This document shows positions 9,286-20,043 of a stretch of 64,000 bases of DNA, piece by piece. Positions within the stretch are counted from its first letter, which is position 1. Each line of letters opens with the position of its first letter. Below the pieces are notes generated by a model. The model ran no database searches. It saw nothing but the letters and a program-made list of their open reading frames with translations, and was not told the DNA's origin. The stretch lies in NCBI GenBank assembly GCA_025558075.1, contig JAHLKF010000004.1:62001-126000 (forward strand), read 5' to 3'. Origin of the DNA: Gaertneriomyces semiglobifer. Its lineage: Eukaryota; Chytridiomycota; Chytridiomycetes; Spizellomycetales; Spizellomycetaceae. A program made the position numbers and the translations under genes.

Positions 9286-11122
9286 GTCACCCATGTTGGC
9301 CGGCGGTAGGCCAAGAGCGGTTTGCCGAAGCTTGTAGTCTTGTGCTGTCTGACAGCATTCGTTTGAAATTGTTGGCAGCAACATCCTAAAAATTCAGGGT
9401 CAACATTGTTTCTTGAGAAGCCTTTTGGCATTTTGACCTTTGAAAAACAAAACAAAACAAATCAAACACCCACCGAAAATTTGGATATCAACGCAATGGA
9501 GTCCACCAAAGGAAGCAGATCACTGTAACTGGTTGGCACAGTTACCTTCGCTGCTTCAACGAGAACGTACAACCCATCTCCATAAAGGAGGGCGTAATAA
9601 AGCACAAGCGGCTACCTGGACGTTGGGAAAGGACCTGTCAGCCAGTTCATCGATGGCCACGCACTCGATTACATGCTCCGTTCACACATACCCACTGCTT
9701 GGACCACAACGACGACGGGACGGTCTACTCCCTCTTCAACAAGCAAATCAATGGACATTTTCGCAAATTTTCCCAGTCGGAACAGGTCAAGATTTAAGGC
9801 AAACACATCATCACCAGAGGTTTTGACCTCTCCGAATCCTACTTCAGAATGCTCCCTGGATGTTTTAACGGTAAAGAGCTTCATATCTGGTTGTCTTGCT
9901 CGCCCACCTTGTTGGAGCTCTGACTTTGCCTTTCTTGCGGCAGTGGACGCCGTATTTGGCCAACATAAGCGAATCTCCGGTGTCTTCGAGAAAAACACAC
10001 GCAGGAAGGGACTCAGGACAGAAGTGATTAGATCTTCTTCCGACTCACTCTGCATTTTAATGGGCGTTGCAGGCAGCGCTTTGAGCAATGACCGGAAAAG
10101 ATCAATAACTTCTCTCTCTGCAGGTTGTTCGAGCATCCTTTTCAGAAGGCGATCATCCAAATCCTGGCTCATACTTCCTTCGCGCAAAGCTTCTTTGCAT
10201 GTCCGCCGCAAGAAGAGCTCCATGCCCTCTTGAAGCTCAACTGGCTGCAAACCGAGGCCTTTGAGAATTGCCAACCGGAATTCCTCCAAAGTGTGCTCAT
10301 CAAAAAAATCAAGTAGAGCAAAGCTATGCCCTCTGGGTTTCAGCAACATCATTGACTGTAGACCAAGCATTTCATGAATGTTGGTCTCCAAGGTAAGACC
10401 TTGTGCCTGTCCTAACTTCAAGGTCGCTTGTTGGTACGCAGTGAACTGCTGCGACACATTGACACTATTGAACACAATAGCATCTGCAGCTGCTCTTGGG
10501 AGCACGTCCTCATTCATTTCGAGGAAAAAGGTTGCCGGATAGGCTCATCATCTTCATCCCCGCTTTCACCACCCAGGGCTTCCACATCAAAAACATTCAT
10601 ACGGGATGTTTTCACTATGGATGCTCTGAAGTGGGGTGATACAGCGCGTCGGTTGTTGTTTGGAGGGGTAATCTCACCCTGCACTGGACGCTTAGCAGGG
10701 GTAGATGACTGTTCCGCACACTCGTAAGTATTTGAAATGGTTTTCACCCGCTGCGACAAGGCGCCAATAAGCAAAGAATCTGTGGCGAATGTGCTCTTGA
10801 ACGCAAGTGACTGCGTTTGGAACCATATTCGCAAGCTCTCCTTGCATTGGGAACTGATTCTTGCGGCAGTACGGGCTGCAAGGATGGCGGCATTGAGTTC
10901 TTTGCTAGCTTCTTCTGATCGCTTCGCCTTTGTCCACTTATTGAATTTGGCATTCACTAGCCTTTGAAAAATGCTAACCAACTCGGTAAATTCGCTCGAA
11001 AACAGTGACTCCGGACAAGATTTGCTGGCATCGCTTAAGAACTTGTTGAATGACCACTCTGCGGGTGGCTCCCTCGCCAAATATCTCTTCAACAGCTCCT
11101 CTACTCCCAGTACATCTGCCAT
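9286..11122 (-). CDS. PD-(D/E)XK nuclease-like protein of an expanded fungal family
   Basis: ATG at 11122. Exon 1 is 11122-10570 and exon 2 is 10489-9696. The 80-nt intron (GTGAAA...GAGCAG) keeps frame, so the apparent stop and ATGA overlap at 10514-10517 is intronic and not a frameshift. Exon 3, 9611-9474, continues in phase. The last exon is uncertain: an acceptor at TTTTTAG gives a stop near 9286, while an alternative reading ends at 9213. The N-terminal 184 residues are helical. The C-terminal domain shows WPNT, then RQPD (P385, D386), then FGEVK (E405, K407), then a leucine-rich helix and a strand VVVVVQ: a complete PD...ExK active-site set. I recall this WPNT/RQPD/GEV pattern from large families in Mucoromycota-like and chytrid genomes; that is memory, not a search. 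Probably a DNA-acting enzyme of transposon or conflict origin. Confidence 0.68.
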
Positions 11123-11551
11123 TTTCGAAAATGGTTTCGTATCTCTTCGCAGGTTGGTTTAGTTAATTAGCGCATCCCAAGTCCGAGCGCAGTTCGCGTC
11201 GACATAGTCGGTAACCGTCTCTATTTGCTGATAAGTACACTGCAAACCGTCTATTACGGCCTCTACTACGGCCGCTAGATCTACCACCTTTGGGATGTGC
11301 GCTAGGACCTACCAAAAAGGCCCAGTCTGTAGACCTGCTGCAGGTTTATTTGTTCGCGCTCTCGTGTCCGAAATCCGGACATTCTCATAATACGGTAGTA
11401 GCATGACTGCGCCGCCCAGACTGGGCCATAAGCACGTGACTGTAATTGCCGCGTCGGCTGCCGTATAAAAGGCTGTTGCCTTCGGCCTCGCCCCCGTCGG
11501 CAGCGACAGATCAGCGCAGAATTGAAGCGAGTGCGCCACAGATGCCAGCGA

Positions 11552-11835
11552 GAAAACCAGGTAGTTGAAGGGCTACTGTGGGCAGGAGCTAGTCAGACAA
11601 GTCGTCCACTGCTTGTCGGTGGTAAAGGACGGTGTGGGGATGGTTCAGGTCAAAGGGCCTCGAACCGCTCCTTGCTGATCGCTGCATCTGATGGGGGGAT
11701 GTCGCAAGTGAAAACCAGGTAGTTGAAGGGCTACTTTGGGCAGGAGCTAGTCACACAGGTCGTCCACTGCTTGTCGGTGGTAAAGGACGGTGTGGGGATG
11801 GTTCAGGTCAAGGGCCTCGAACCGCTCCTTGCTGA
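11552..11835. repeat. pair of ~127-bp direct repeats
   Basis: Copies 11552-11678 and 11710-11835 are almost identical, from GAAAACCAGGTAGTTGAAGG to CGCTCCTTGCTGA, with a 31-bp spacer. Differences are a handful of substitutions and one single-base indel. Confidence 0.9.
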
Positions 11836-12833
11836 CCTTGTGCTCTCCTGCACCCACTGGAATAGGTAGGCTACATAGCATGTATGTCTTAGTGCTGACA
11901 ATGATCGAGGAATCGAGGAATCGAGCAAGATGATTGAAGAGGTCAGATTGACCAAGGATTAGGTCGGAGATTGACTAGAGCGCACTGCTGGCTGAAAACT
12001 TTGTTCTCTTGCAAGATACTCTGCTCAGAGGGACTGGCTGTCACATTGGAGCTGGAATGGATCGTGTATCAAGCCGTGACTAAATGGTTCTGCTGACTTC
12101 TTCGGGCTGGAACCCGTATGAAAGGGAACCTGGTCTGCATTTAGAACGAGCGTGGCAGGCATGCGCAGAAAGGTAGATCGCGGGGAAGACTTCTGCGTGG
12201 CCTCCTTAGAGTATAATATACTCATGCCTTCTGCACTTGGTCGTAATGCGTATGAATATGATGAGCATGAATGTCTTGTAATTGTTGTAACTGTCAGACT
12301 GGGTTTGTGCAAGATCCAGCTGGCAACAGCGACTAGCAACAGCGACAACCAACATTCGCAACTGCCAACTCCAGATCCAGCCATCACCGCATCATATTAC
12401 AGCACTGCTCTGTTCAAGCTTGCCTGCGGTGAAGGTAGCTCTACGGCTATAGCTTTACACACCTCCACGGTACCTGTCAAAGCTTGGAGTTCGCTCCGGT
12501 AAATTGTTCACATGTATCCAGAGCAATGCTTCTCTGCATGCTGCGATCTCCGTGGCCACCCGTTCAGTAAAGGCGAGAAGCGCGCGAAACGCTGTAGGTT
12601 CCGAGGGTGTTCCGTTAGGAGACCAGAGGCGAGCCAATTAAGAGCCTGTCTCAGGGGACGGAAGCAGCAACTTCCGCGTTGCGGTGGCCGATCAATGGAT
12701 TGCAGAGGATGACCATCCTTGGTTATGTGCCTACGCATGCGCCTTTGAAGTGACAGTATGAGAAAATGCAGATTGACACCTCCAACGCGTCAATTCAACG
12801 TCGCGAACGTTCGGACACGCCAATTCGACCACG

Positions 12834-12865
12834 TTCACATTCACATTCACATTCACATTCACATT
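12834..12865. repeat. hexanucleotide microsatellite (CACATT)n
   Basis: About five uninterrupted copies of CACATT. Confidence 0.95.
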
Positions 12866-12991
12866 GGAGACGAACCCGTCAACCATGACTGTCATGAAGT
12901 CGAGATAGAGCCAGACGTGATGTTCGCAGGTATTAGGACTAAGCCGGTAGGTTTTCAGATTGTTCCTGTTAGTAGTTCCTAAGCATAAGAC

Positions 12992-13278
12992 CCTATCGCT
13001 TTGGGGCCTGCGCGTCCCCATCGTGAGTGCTTGGACTGTTTGCCCTGCAATAAGCGCCGTTGGTCGGCTCGAGGTCTTCTGCACTCGAGTTGGCTGGCGG
13101 AACTGAGCCTGTCAAGCTGTTCCAGAGTCTTCCCGTCGTTCCAGCCTATTGCTTTGGGGCCTGCGTGTCCCCATCGTGAATGCTTGGACTGTTTGCCCTG
13201 CAATATGCGCCGTCGGTGGGCTCGACGTCTCCTTCATTCGAGTTGGCTGGCGGAACTGAGCCTGTCAAGCTGTTCCAG
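12992..13278. repeat. pair of ~134-bp direct repeats
   Basis: Copies 12992-13125 and 13145-13278, roughly 90% identical, each ending CTGTCAAGCTGTTCCAG, with a 19-bp spacer. The sequence is unrelated to the 11.5-kb pair or the 1.3-kb pair. Confidence 0.9.
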
Positions 13279-14129
13279 TCTGGCGGCGTGGTCGTGCTAT
13301 TTCCTTTATCTGGATGGATGAAACGCTGCTGTGGCCTTCATTGCGTCAACCGGTCTAATACATCTTTTGCCAAGCTTTCACTAGAGACTGCGGTAGAAGC
13401 ATATTTCAACGCACATAACTATATCAAACGCGGAGGACCTCAGGTAGTGACGAAAAGTTGCATCGTCACCGCTTATTTAAACCGCTCGGATATATATGTA
13501 TATCGCACCCGGTACCTTTTGATATGTTGCGACAGCTTCGGTGTGGTATCATAAACTCATAAATGGCATGTGTAGTTCTGTTACCTTTATGTTCAAACTA
13601 TTGGTCAATTCCAACGCATCGGGGAGCTATACAATGCTGGAAAGTTGGTTAGGACGACAAACGTTCTAAGTCGGCACGGAGATCAATACCCGTGCTGCCT
13701 CTGCGATCTCAGCAACCATGCGCCATATTTGTTAACGCAGAATTTCTTCCTCTAGCAAAGTAGTAGACCTTGGTTTCCATGTCTTAGAGATCCGTGTTTG
13801 CTCCAACTGCTGGGCCGAGCAAGTGAGGCTACGTTTTGGGGAGAAGAGCGATCACTGTCGGTTCAGTTGCGTTTACATGCTCAGTGTGGAAGCCCCACGG
13901 ATAAGTAGTAGTGATATCGGGAGTTGTTGTTACTCACTAAGTCAGGCGTACTTGCAATGGGTCATCTTCTTGAAATTTCAACTATTTGCTTGGCGTGCGC
14001 ATCAAAAAGCCAAGAAAAGCCAACCCACTCTGGCAGACGAATCAATTGGCCGGCGCAACGCTCTAATACATATTTTTGAGCCTGTTTGCATTAGTTTCCC
14101 ATCAGGACTAAACGGATTTTCTCAATGGT

Positions 14130-15605
14130 GCTTACTATATAACGACTCCGCGAACTTGCTTGGACATACGAGCCACAAGATCCGCATCTGCCTTCATTCT
14201 GCCGTCGATCACGTCAATATTCGCAGGGTCATGGTAAGCCAATCTTATGGCACATAGTGTGGAGTTTTATCTTGGCATGTATGTTGTGGATTTCGATTGA
14301 CAGCTCCCAGGAACCAGTCTCCAGCGCCGACCCTATAAACGTATGCTGAGTACCAGCGCACTGGGCTTTGGCGGATAGTACACCGATTCCGAGGAGGTAT
14401 TCGCCACTGAATGCTGAGCGCACCTGAGCTGTGTCCAGCGAGTGCACGGTGTCTCCAACCACCTTGATGAAGTACGGATTGTCGGTGACTTCGACTGTGG
14501 TCCAGAAGTAGTCGTCCTGCGTCGCCGTCGTCGGGGTTGTAATATGGTATCTTTGGATCAGATCTTTTACCTATTGGGGAGATAATGTTCTTCGGTGACA
14601 AAATCGGTACTGTATCCACTAGCCATCTCATCCGAACAGACCAGTGTTACATCCGCCACCGGTACTATGGTGGTCTTAAAACCGTCATCGTAAAGGAAGA
14701 GGAAAGAGTTCGGCAGTACAGTAATACTTTGATCTGCCAACTTGCATTCTAACAATAGAGACGGTACTGTTTATTAGTTCCATGTTCCCAAGCGACGTGC
14801 TTTCCAGCATGTTCGGCGTTCCAATGGAGTCTGCAGTAAGCATCCTTCCGGAGTAATACTTCAATTCTCTGAGGAGGACAAGACCGGTCATGACTGCAGA
14901 TTTGATGAAGGAAAGTGTGTTGGCCTTTTATGCCATTAGAACTAAAGGAATTTTCCCACTGCAAGCTAACTAAGAGATGAAATCAAAGTTATCGGTTATG
15001 CCACTTCCAAAGACGCCAATCAGCTTGCGACAGAACCCATCCGCGTAGTCTGGCAAAGCATAGGGTGCCTGCAGCTTTGCATCAGTGGTTCTCCTATAAC
15101 GAAACGCTTTTTCCTGCGGAGAATGGCCACGGTCAGTTTGCATTTGCTGGATGGTCGGGTGCGTTTCCAGCCTCACCTTGCATCAACTGGTGTACAAATT
15201 ATACAGCGGTAGGTACTTGGGATGGAAGAAATGCATCATCCATTCAAACAGCAAATGGAGCAGCACATGCATGACATTATTGCACAGAGGAAGAGTTATG
15301 TGGGTTTTTGGCCGCGACGTTATCGAGACCCACACGACGTTGCGACTGCGGAAATACTTTGGCGCAATCGCCCACATAAGTGTACTCTTCCCACGCCGTC
15401 TCTTCGCCAAGGGTGACCCTATGAACGACCCGTTAAATGACCCATTTGGCAGTCTCTTAAGCGATGACCTGTTTGGGAATGCGCTGTCATGTTGAACGCT
15501 CAACTGGACGATGAGAATGTTGGAGAGCATGAAGCATCCACATTCATTGCTGGTCCCCATATATCCGCCACAAACTTGAGCGCTGCATTGCACAGCACTC
15601 CGCAA
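14130..15605 (-). pseudogene. possible decayed or unresolved multi-exon gene
   Basis: Several minus-strand frames have protein-like composition, but I cannot join them with sound splice sites. The most 5' piece (15605-15183) holds RRRGKSTLMWAIAP, which looks like the GKST part of a Walker A loop without its leading glycine. Further pieces at about 14891-14567 and 14550-14229 (with YFWTTVEVTDNPYF and QVRSAFSGEYLLG) change frame at least twice over spans too short for introns. A short piece (IDVIDGRMKADADLVARM) closes near 14130. Could be a degraded P-loop/effector-like gene or a real gene with very small introns. Confidence 0.3.
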
Positions 15606-16165
15606 TGTGGGTTTGCATTAAGCATTGGTTATGGTGATTGAACGGAGTGTGCCGTATGCACACAGGGCAAGGTGGAGATTGTCTCGGGTGACCAAAACGT
15701 AGGTGCCAGTTTTGGCCACCAGAGCACTGACAGAGTCGGTGGAATTAGATGGTCGGGCGTGCTTCCGATTACCAATTTGTTGTCATGTCGTTGGGTCTGT
15801 ATGATATACATGTGTAAGTTCCTCTTACTTAGCCCTCTAGGTACATGCATCGGAACATATGATGAGAAAACGCTAAGCGACTGGTGGGAAAATGCAGGCG
15901 TGATCAGTGCGGTGGATCGCTTCTCCAATTTCCCGATTACCAGCAGGATCTCTGACTTTGGATTGACCTGCTCATGCCGGTGTGCGTAGGTCGGTTATGA
16001 TTGCAACAGCCGTCTGTATCATTCGCGGCTGAATTTCCCAGCCCTTTCCTGGCCCACAATGACTTGGGCTCCGTATGTCTACATGCTACTGGCTGGAAAC
16101 TACACAACTACCGGATTCATGGTATACTAACACGTTTCTATCTAGTATTGTCCAACCAGAACTCT
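15606..16165. other. stretch with no supported gene
   Basis: A 105-codon plus-strand frame at 15672-15989 exists but shows no recognisable motif. I see nothing else. Confidence 0.5.
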
Positions 16166-18025
16166 TCACAATCCAATCCAGCTAGAGCGTCCTCCAACGT
16201 TATGTATAGCACTCTGACCACCCACTGCCCGTTGCCCACCGACAAGCGGCATGACGCACCACTCGTACCATACCTTTCTCGCATCGCCACACCTCCAGAA
16301 GCAGATTTCAACTTCACTGCCCTTGGCAAGGTACATGGGCACCTTGACTGGAAAGAAAATCGGGAACCAACTGAACATGCCGGGCGAATGCGTTGTGGGA
16401 TTGATGCTGATCATGACATCTTTGTACAGGACGGCTTCGAAATACCCAGCGATACCATGAAGCACTGCATCGTACGAGATCGTGAAAGTGCGCGAGGCGG
16501 AGCGGCTGTTGTGGTGGTTGAATTGCGGAGAGGCCGGGTTGTTAGTATCTGTGACGGAAATTGGATGTTCAAAAGTCCAGAGAGATTGCGCAGCGGCGAG
16601 CTCGGTTGCGTTACGGAATTTGACAACGTACGGTGTTTCGAAATGCGTCTGGTCGTTGTAAGAGGAAACCTGGTCAAAGAGTTTGGTCGAAGACAGCGGG
16701 GCAATATATGTGGTATACGACGATGGGATGGATATGCCCGACGGTTTGAGGACTTTTTGTGCGCCATCCAAGCATTCAGGAGACAACTCGTTGTCGCCAA
16801 ACGACCCAAGAAGCTCAGAGACCAGGATATCAGCCTGTTCAGGACAGTTCCAGTAGCGCATATCCGTGTGAATGACTTGTACGCGATCACCCCATTCGTT
16901 GGCCTTTCGAAGCTGCAGTGTGACGATAGCGTTTGGGTTTTTTTCAACGGCGTAAAGCTTGACGGCACGGTTAGCAGCTTCGGCAGCTTGGAGCGAACGC
17001 TGAACGAGCGGCCCGCGTCCAGCACCTACAACAGTGATGACGATGGGATCGGTCCTATCGGCGGGCATATCGCAGAGCGCACGGTAAACCGCGCGCTCGT
17101 ACTCGTGGTATTTGATGGGATCCTTTTCAAACACTTCATACGTAGCAGACTCGAGGTTATCCATCAAAGGCTGCAAGGGGGCCTGTAGATAGTCGTGGTA
17201 TCCAGTAGCAAATTGGTCAATCACATCAGGTTCAGGACGGCTACGGTAGAGATGTTGAAGGTATTGGTAGTAAAATCCTAGATCCTCATTGGAAGAAGGC
17301 GCTGTGACTACGAAGCGGATGGAATCTTGCATCATGGTCCGAAGGAACGCTTGGTGGCGTTTGCTCAACACTGGGTAACCCTTGGCGTTTTTGAGAAAGG
17401 TGGATGTGGGCAAGATGACAGTCTTTACGGGTTCCGACCGCCATTGAGAAAGCAGTCGCTCATCATCCGGCAAGGTTTTCTCTAGCTGCAATGCCACAAA
17501 GAGCTTGTTGTTGTATTCACAAAGAGAGCGGACCATGTTCCAGTTCTTCCATCCATCTTCTGTGGCGGATATTTTCAACCATGCTTGTGAGTATGAAAGC
17601 ATGGAAAGAGCATCATTGACGACGCGGGCAAAGTTGATGGCAGTTGGTCCGGTTGCCGGATATGAAAACACAATCGCCTGAAGACCCAAGTGCGCTGCCC
17701 AGTACACCTGCTGCTTGATCAAGGTCTCTAACCTCTTCTTGACACTGGAGGACACATGCGGATCGTCCAGCTCTTCACACGCGCAAATTTCGCCGACAAT
17801 ATACGAAGACCAGTCCGCCTGGGTCACTTGCAGATCTGCTGGAGAAAAGGCATCCGGCATAGCATCTGAGGTGTGCAGTGCCCGTTCCTTGACGCCCTTT
17901 TGGAGGAGCTGAATAACGCCATAATCAAAGCTTGCTGCGCTGCCGACATTGCCCAAAATTGAAGCATCTGTAACGTCCAGAATCTCCAACCCACACGACG
18001 CCGTCTGCTGCCCTTGCCCTGGCAT
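16166..18025 (-). CDS. PRMT5: protein arginine N-methyltransferase 5 (type II)
   Basis: Single-exon gene of 619 residues from the ATG at 18025; the frame is open a little further up, but a basic hydrophobic extension there does not fit the family. The N-terminal half is the TIM-barrel-like region. The catalytic half shows YEVFEKDPIKYHEYERAV, with the Phe that PRMT5 uses for symmetric dimethylation, motif I VVGAGRGPLV, and the double-E loop SELLGSFGDNELSPE. The C-terminal beta barrel ends GRSSWIGL. Length agrees with human (637) and yeast family members. Enzymes of this family place symmetric dimethylarginine on histones and on Sm proteins, and also act in cell-cycle control (Skb1/Hsl7). All key residues look intact. 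The next gene upstream is on the same strand, 760 bp away. Confidence 0.95.
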   Translation of the reverse strand: MPGQGQQTASCGLEILDVTDASILGNVGSAASFDYGVIQLLQKGVKERALHTSDAMPDAFSPADLQVTQADWSSYIVGEICACEELDDPHVSSSVKKRLETLIKQQVYWAAHLGLQAIVFSYPATGPTAINFARVVNDALSMLSYSQAWLKISATEDGWKNWNMVRSLCEYNNKLFVALQLEKTLPDDERLLSQWRSEPVKTVILPTSTFLKNAKGYPVLSKRHQAFLRTMMQDSIRFVVTAPSSNEDLGFYYQYLQHLYRSRPEPDVIDQFATGYHDYLQAPLQPLMDNLESATYEVFEKDPIKYHEYERAVYRALCDMPADRTDPIVITVVGAGRGPLVQRSLQAAEAANRAVKLYAVEKNPNAIVTLQLRKANEWGDRVQVIHTDMRYWNCPEQADILVSELLGSFGDNELSPECLDGAQKVLKPSGISIPSSYTTYIAPLSSTKLFDQVSSYNDQTHFETPYVVKFRNATELAAAQSLWTFEHPISVTDTNNPASPQFNHHNSRSASRTFTISYDAVLHGIAGYFEAVLYKDVMISINPTTHSPGMFSWFPIFFPVKVPMYLAKGSEVEICFWRCGDARKVWYEWCVMPLVGGQRAVGGQSAIHNVGGRSSWIGL

Positions 18026-18784
18026 CTTTATTTGTTTTCTGTACAGAGTTCCGGTTTTGCTGAAAGTGCGGATCTTCAAACTTAAAAAAATTCCCAAAGA
18101 GAAAACGGGCACGCGTTGCAAAAGCGAAAACAATTCTCGGCGCTGTGGATGTCGGCGGCCAAGATCAAGAAAACAGTCGCATCAACAGAGTTGAGGGTTC
18201 ATTCATCTGTCGGGGCCTTCATCTATGGGGTGTTCTAGGACGTGTGAAAAAAAACGACTTTTCCGGCTGCCGTTTTAAAGCTTGCAGTCGAGTGCGAGTG
18301 ACAACATGAATGATGACTGTAAACAAGAGTACCTATGAGTTGTGGTTTCTTGTACATGCCAGCGAATCTCACGAGGCGAGATGAAAACGGTAAAATGGGT
18401 CTTAATGAAAGAGCAGAGAGACAGCTAGTTCGGCCTACGATGGGACGGGCACCGCAGGACCCCAAAGATGGACCGCACATGAAAACAAGCGAAAACCAAT
18501 CACAACCCATTCCTCCAGGCGTCGGCTAGCTTCAAATCCTACCTACATCCACAATCCTTGGTACAGAGGTGTCTGGGTGCCACAATGGAGCTCGCCTGTT
18601 GGACGGGCACGGGTGCGGTTGCACCTCTGGATGGGTATTATGCTTGCAGATCGAAACCTGCACGTTCAAACTTACGATCTCTCGACCAATACCAAAACAT
18701 TCTGGCCATTGGTGTCACATATATGATGATCAATAGTCTACGTCAAGTTACCTTCCAAATACGCCTTTACCTGTGGACTTTTAT
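18026..18784. other. intergenic region
   Basis: Presumed promoter of PRMT5 and 3' flank of the next minus-strand gene. No supported gene or RNA. Confidence 0.5.
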
Positions 18785-19529
18785 TCAGCAGTCGCGCCAA
18801 AGCTTCCGTGCTACGCGACTCACCAATCCAGCATGACTCAGGGGTTTTGAACAGTCTTCCACATCGGTGTTCGTAGTATAATCCAGAAGAATGAGCGGTC
18901 CCTTCCGAGCCAATGCTTGAAGCTCTTGTACCTCCTCCTGTAACGTCCTCAGAACGTGCAGGTATGCTGGCAAGTATATTTGCTTTCTAGCATCCAGGTA
19001 TGATAAAAGAGGCCTTTCGCCAGCAAAGGTTCGGCTATGGCCGAGAATGCGACCACGGGCGGCGGTAGCTGACCGCTTGAGCCCTTTCATATTGTCAATT
19101 TGCAGACGGGAGGCATCTGTGCTTTCATTGGCGAAGCACTTCAATCCCTGCCTGTGAAAACGCATATAAGCTAGGGTGGCTACGAAAACCGTCCACTTGA
19201 GTAGCGAACGGTTAATACCATATCCCTTCAACCGTCGTGCCAAGCTTTTCGTTATCCGTTGCGACAGGTATACCCTTGTGCGGGTAAAACGGACTGAACT
19301 TGCGCCAGGGGAGGGCCGCCTTCGATGTCACATCTATGATTGTGCATCCAGGATATTTTTTTCGTAGAGTTTCTAACTTGCATCGCCGGTGGGCGACTTC
19401 AATCTGATATCGTCCTTCAGTTGTTGACACCTCATCACTACCGCCGTGGTGACTTTGTTGAGTGCAATCGGCCGAGCTTTCGCGTTTGCGCTTGAGCCGT
19501 TGACGCTTTGGAAAGGGTTCTGAAGTCAT
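18785..19529 (-). CDS. DUF6939-like conserved protein
   Basis: Two exons, 19529-19219 and 19151-18785, joined by a 67-nt intron (GTATTA...CACAG) that splits the Trp codon in EGIW/QGLKCF. Total 225 residues. Hallmarks in order: RRCKLETLRKKYPGCTIIDVTS, PWRKFSPFYPHKGIPV, VEGIWQGLKCF, MKGLKR and RGRILGHS, LSYLDARKQIYLPAYLHVL, and ILLDYTTNTDVEDCSKPLSHA. These match, from memory, the bacterial/fungal family DUF6939, whose biochemical role I do not know. Without the intron the gene looks broken into two overlapping frames. The first 35 residues are basic (KRQRLKRKRE) and may be a nuclear signal. Because the family is common in bacteria, ancient transfer is possible, but the intron shows it is settled in this genome. 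Confidence 0.75.
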
Positions 19530-19698
19530 GCTTTGGCCTGATGGGCCTGGATGGCGTGTCAAGTAAGTATTTGGAGAAAAGGAGTGCCCTTGAAATGGGT
19601 GACTTTTGAGGACATGGGCGGAATCCGATTACGTAATGAACACGGTTCAACAAGTGCAAGGGACCGCTTCCTCTTCAGCAGAAGTATAGTATACCACA

Positions 19699-20043
19699 AT
19701 GACCGAAAGCGCCAGCTCAGAAGATTCTCAGATTGGCCCCGACGCCGAGTCGGTGGCCGCCCACCCTTCATCGGCTCCCCAGGAGAACAAAGAGGACGAG
19801 CAAAGGCTCGCCGAGAAAGAAAGGAGCGACATTATGCAAGAAACGGACGACGGCGGCGGCTCGCATTCAACTGGTCACCCCGTCGTATACCGTTCATTCA
19901 TACCGTTTCCAGACACTTGGAAAGACGGTTCATTTCATTGCCGGGACCCGACATCTATGCACACGTTAGGCGGTCATGTTGGCAAGGGCTCTTTGAGGAA
20001 CCGCAAGACTAAGTATATTTCTGCCACAAAGTTGTTGATGTAG
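19699..20043 (+). CDS. small hydrophilic hypothetical ORF
   Basis: 114-residue frame starting at an ATG 20 bp after a TATA-like string. The first 50 residues are rich in S, E, D and Q and probably disordered; the rest is mixed (PVVYRSFIPFPDTW). No domain recognised. It diverges from the DUF6939-like gene. The proper 3' end may be spliced; a minus-strand frame covers the same sequence. Low certainty. Confidence 0.3.
   Translation: MTESASSEDSQIGPDAESVAAHPSSAPQENKEDEQRLAEKERSDIMQETDDGGGSHSTGHPVVYRSFIPFPDTWKDGSFHCRDPTSMHTLGGHVGKGSLRNRKTKYISATKLLM

Larger units (their letters stand above)
11123..14129. other. gene-poor stretch with two separate direct-repeat pairs
   Basis: About 3 kb with no gene I can support on either strand. 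It holds two unrelated pairs of tandemly spaced duplications and a hexanucleotide microsatellite, listed separately. Confidence 0.6.

Noticed and set aside
10514..10517. ATGA overlap suggesting translational coupling or a frameshift
   Set aside because: Falls inside an intron that joins the two frames in phase.
11552..13278. CRISPR-like array
   Set aside because: Only two copies of each unit, units are over 120 bp, spacers irregular, and the genome is eukaryotic.
16001..17188. 395-codon plus-strand ORF
   Set aside because: It is antisense to PRMT5, whose minus-strand protein is unmistakable; composition of the plus frame is not protein-like.
19212..19243. Broken DUF6939-like gene (two overlapping frames)
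   Set aside because: A 67-nt GT-AG intron restores the conserved EGIWQGLK block, so the gene is intact.
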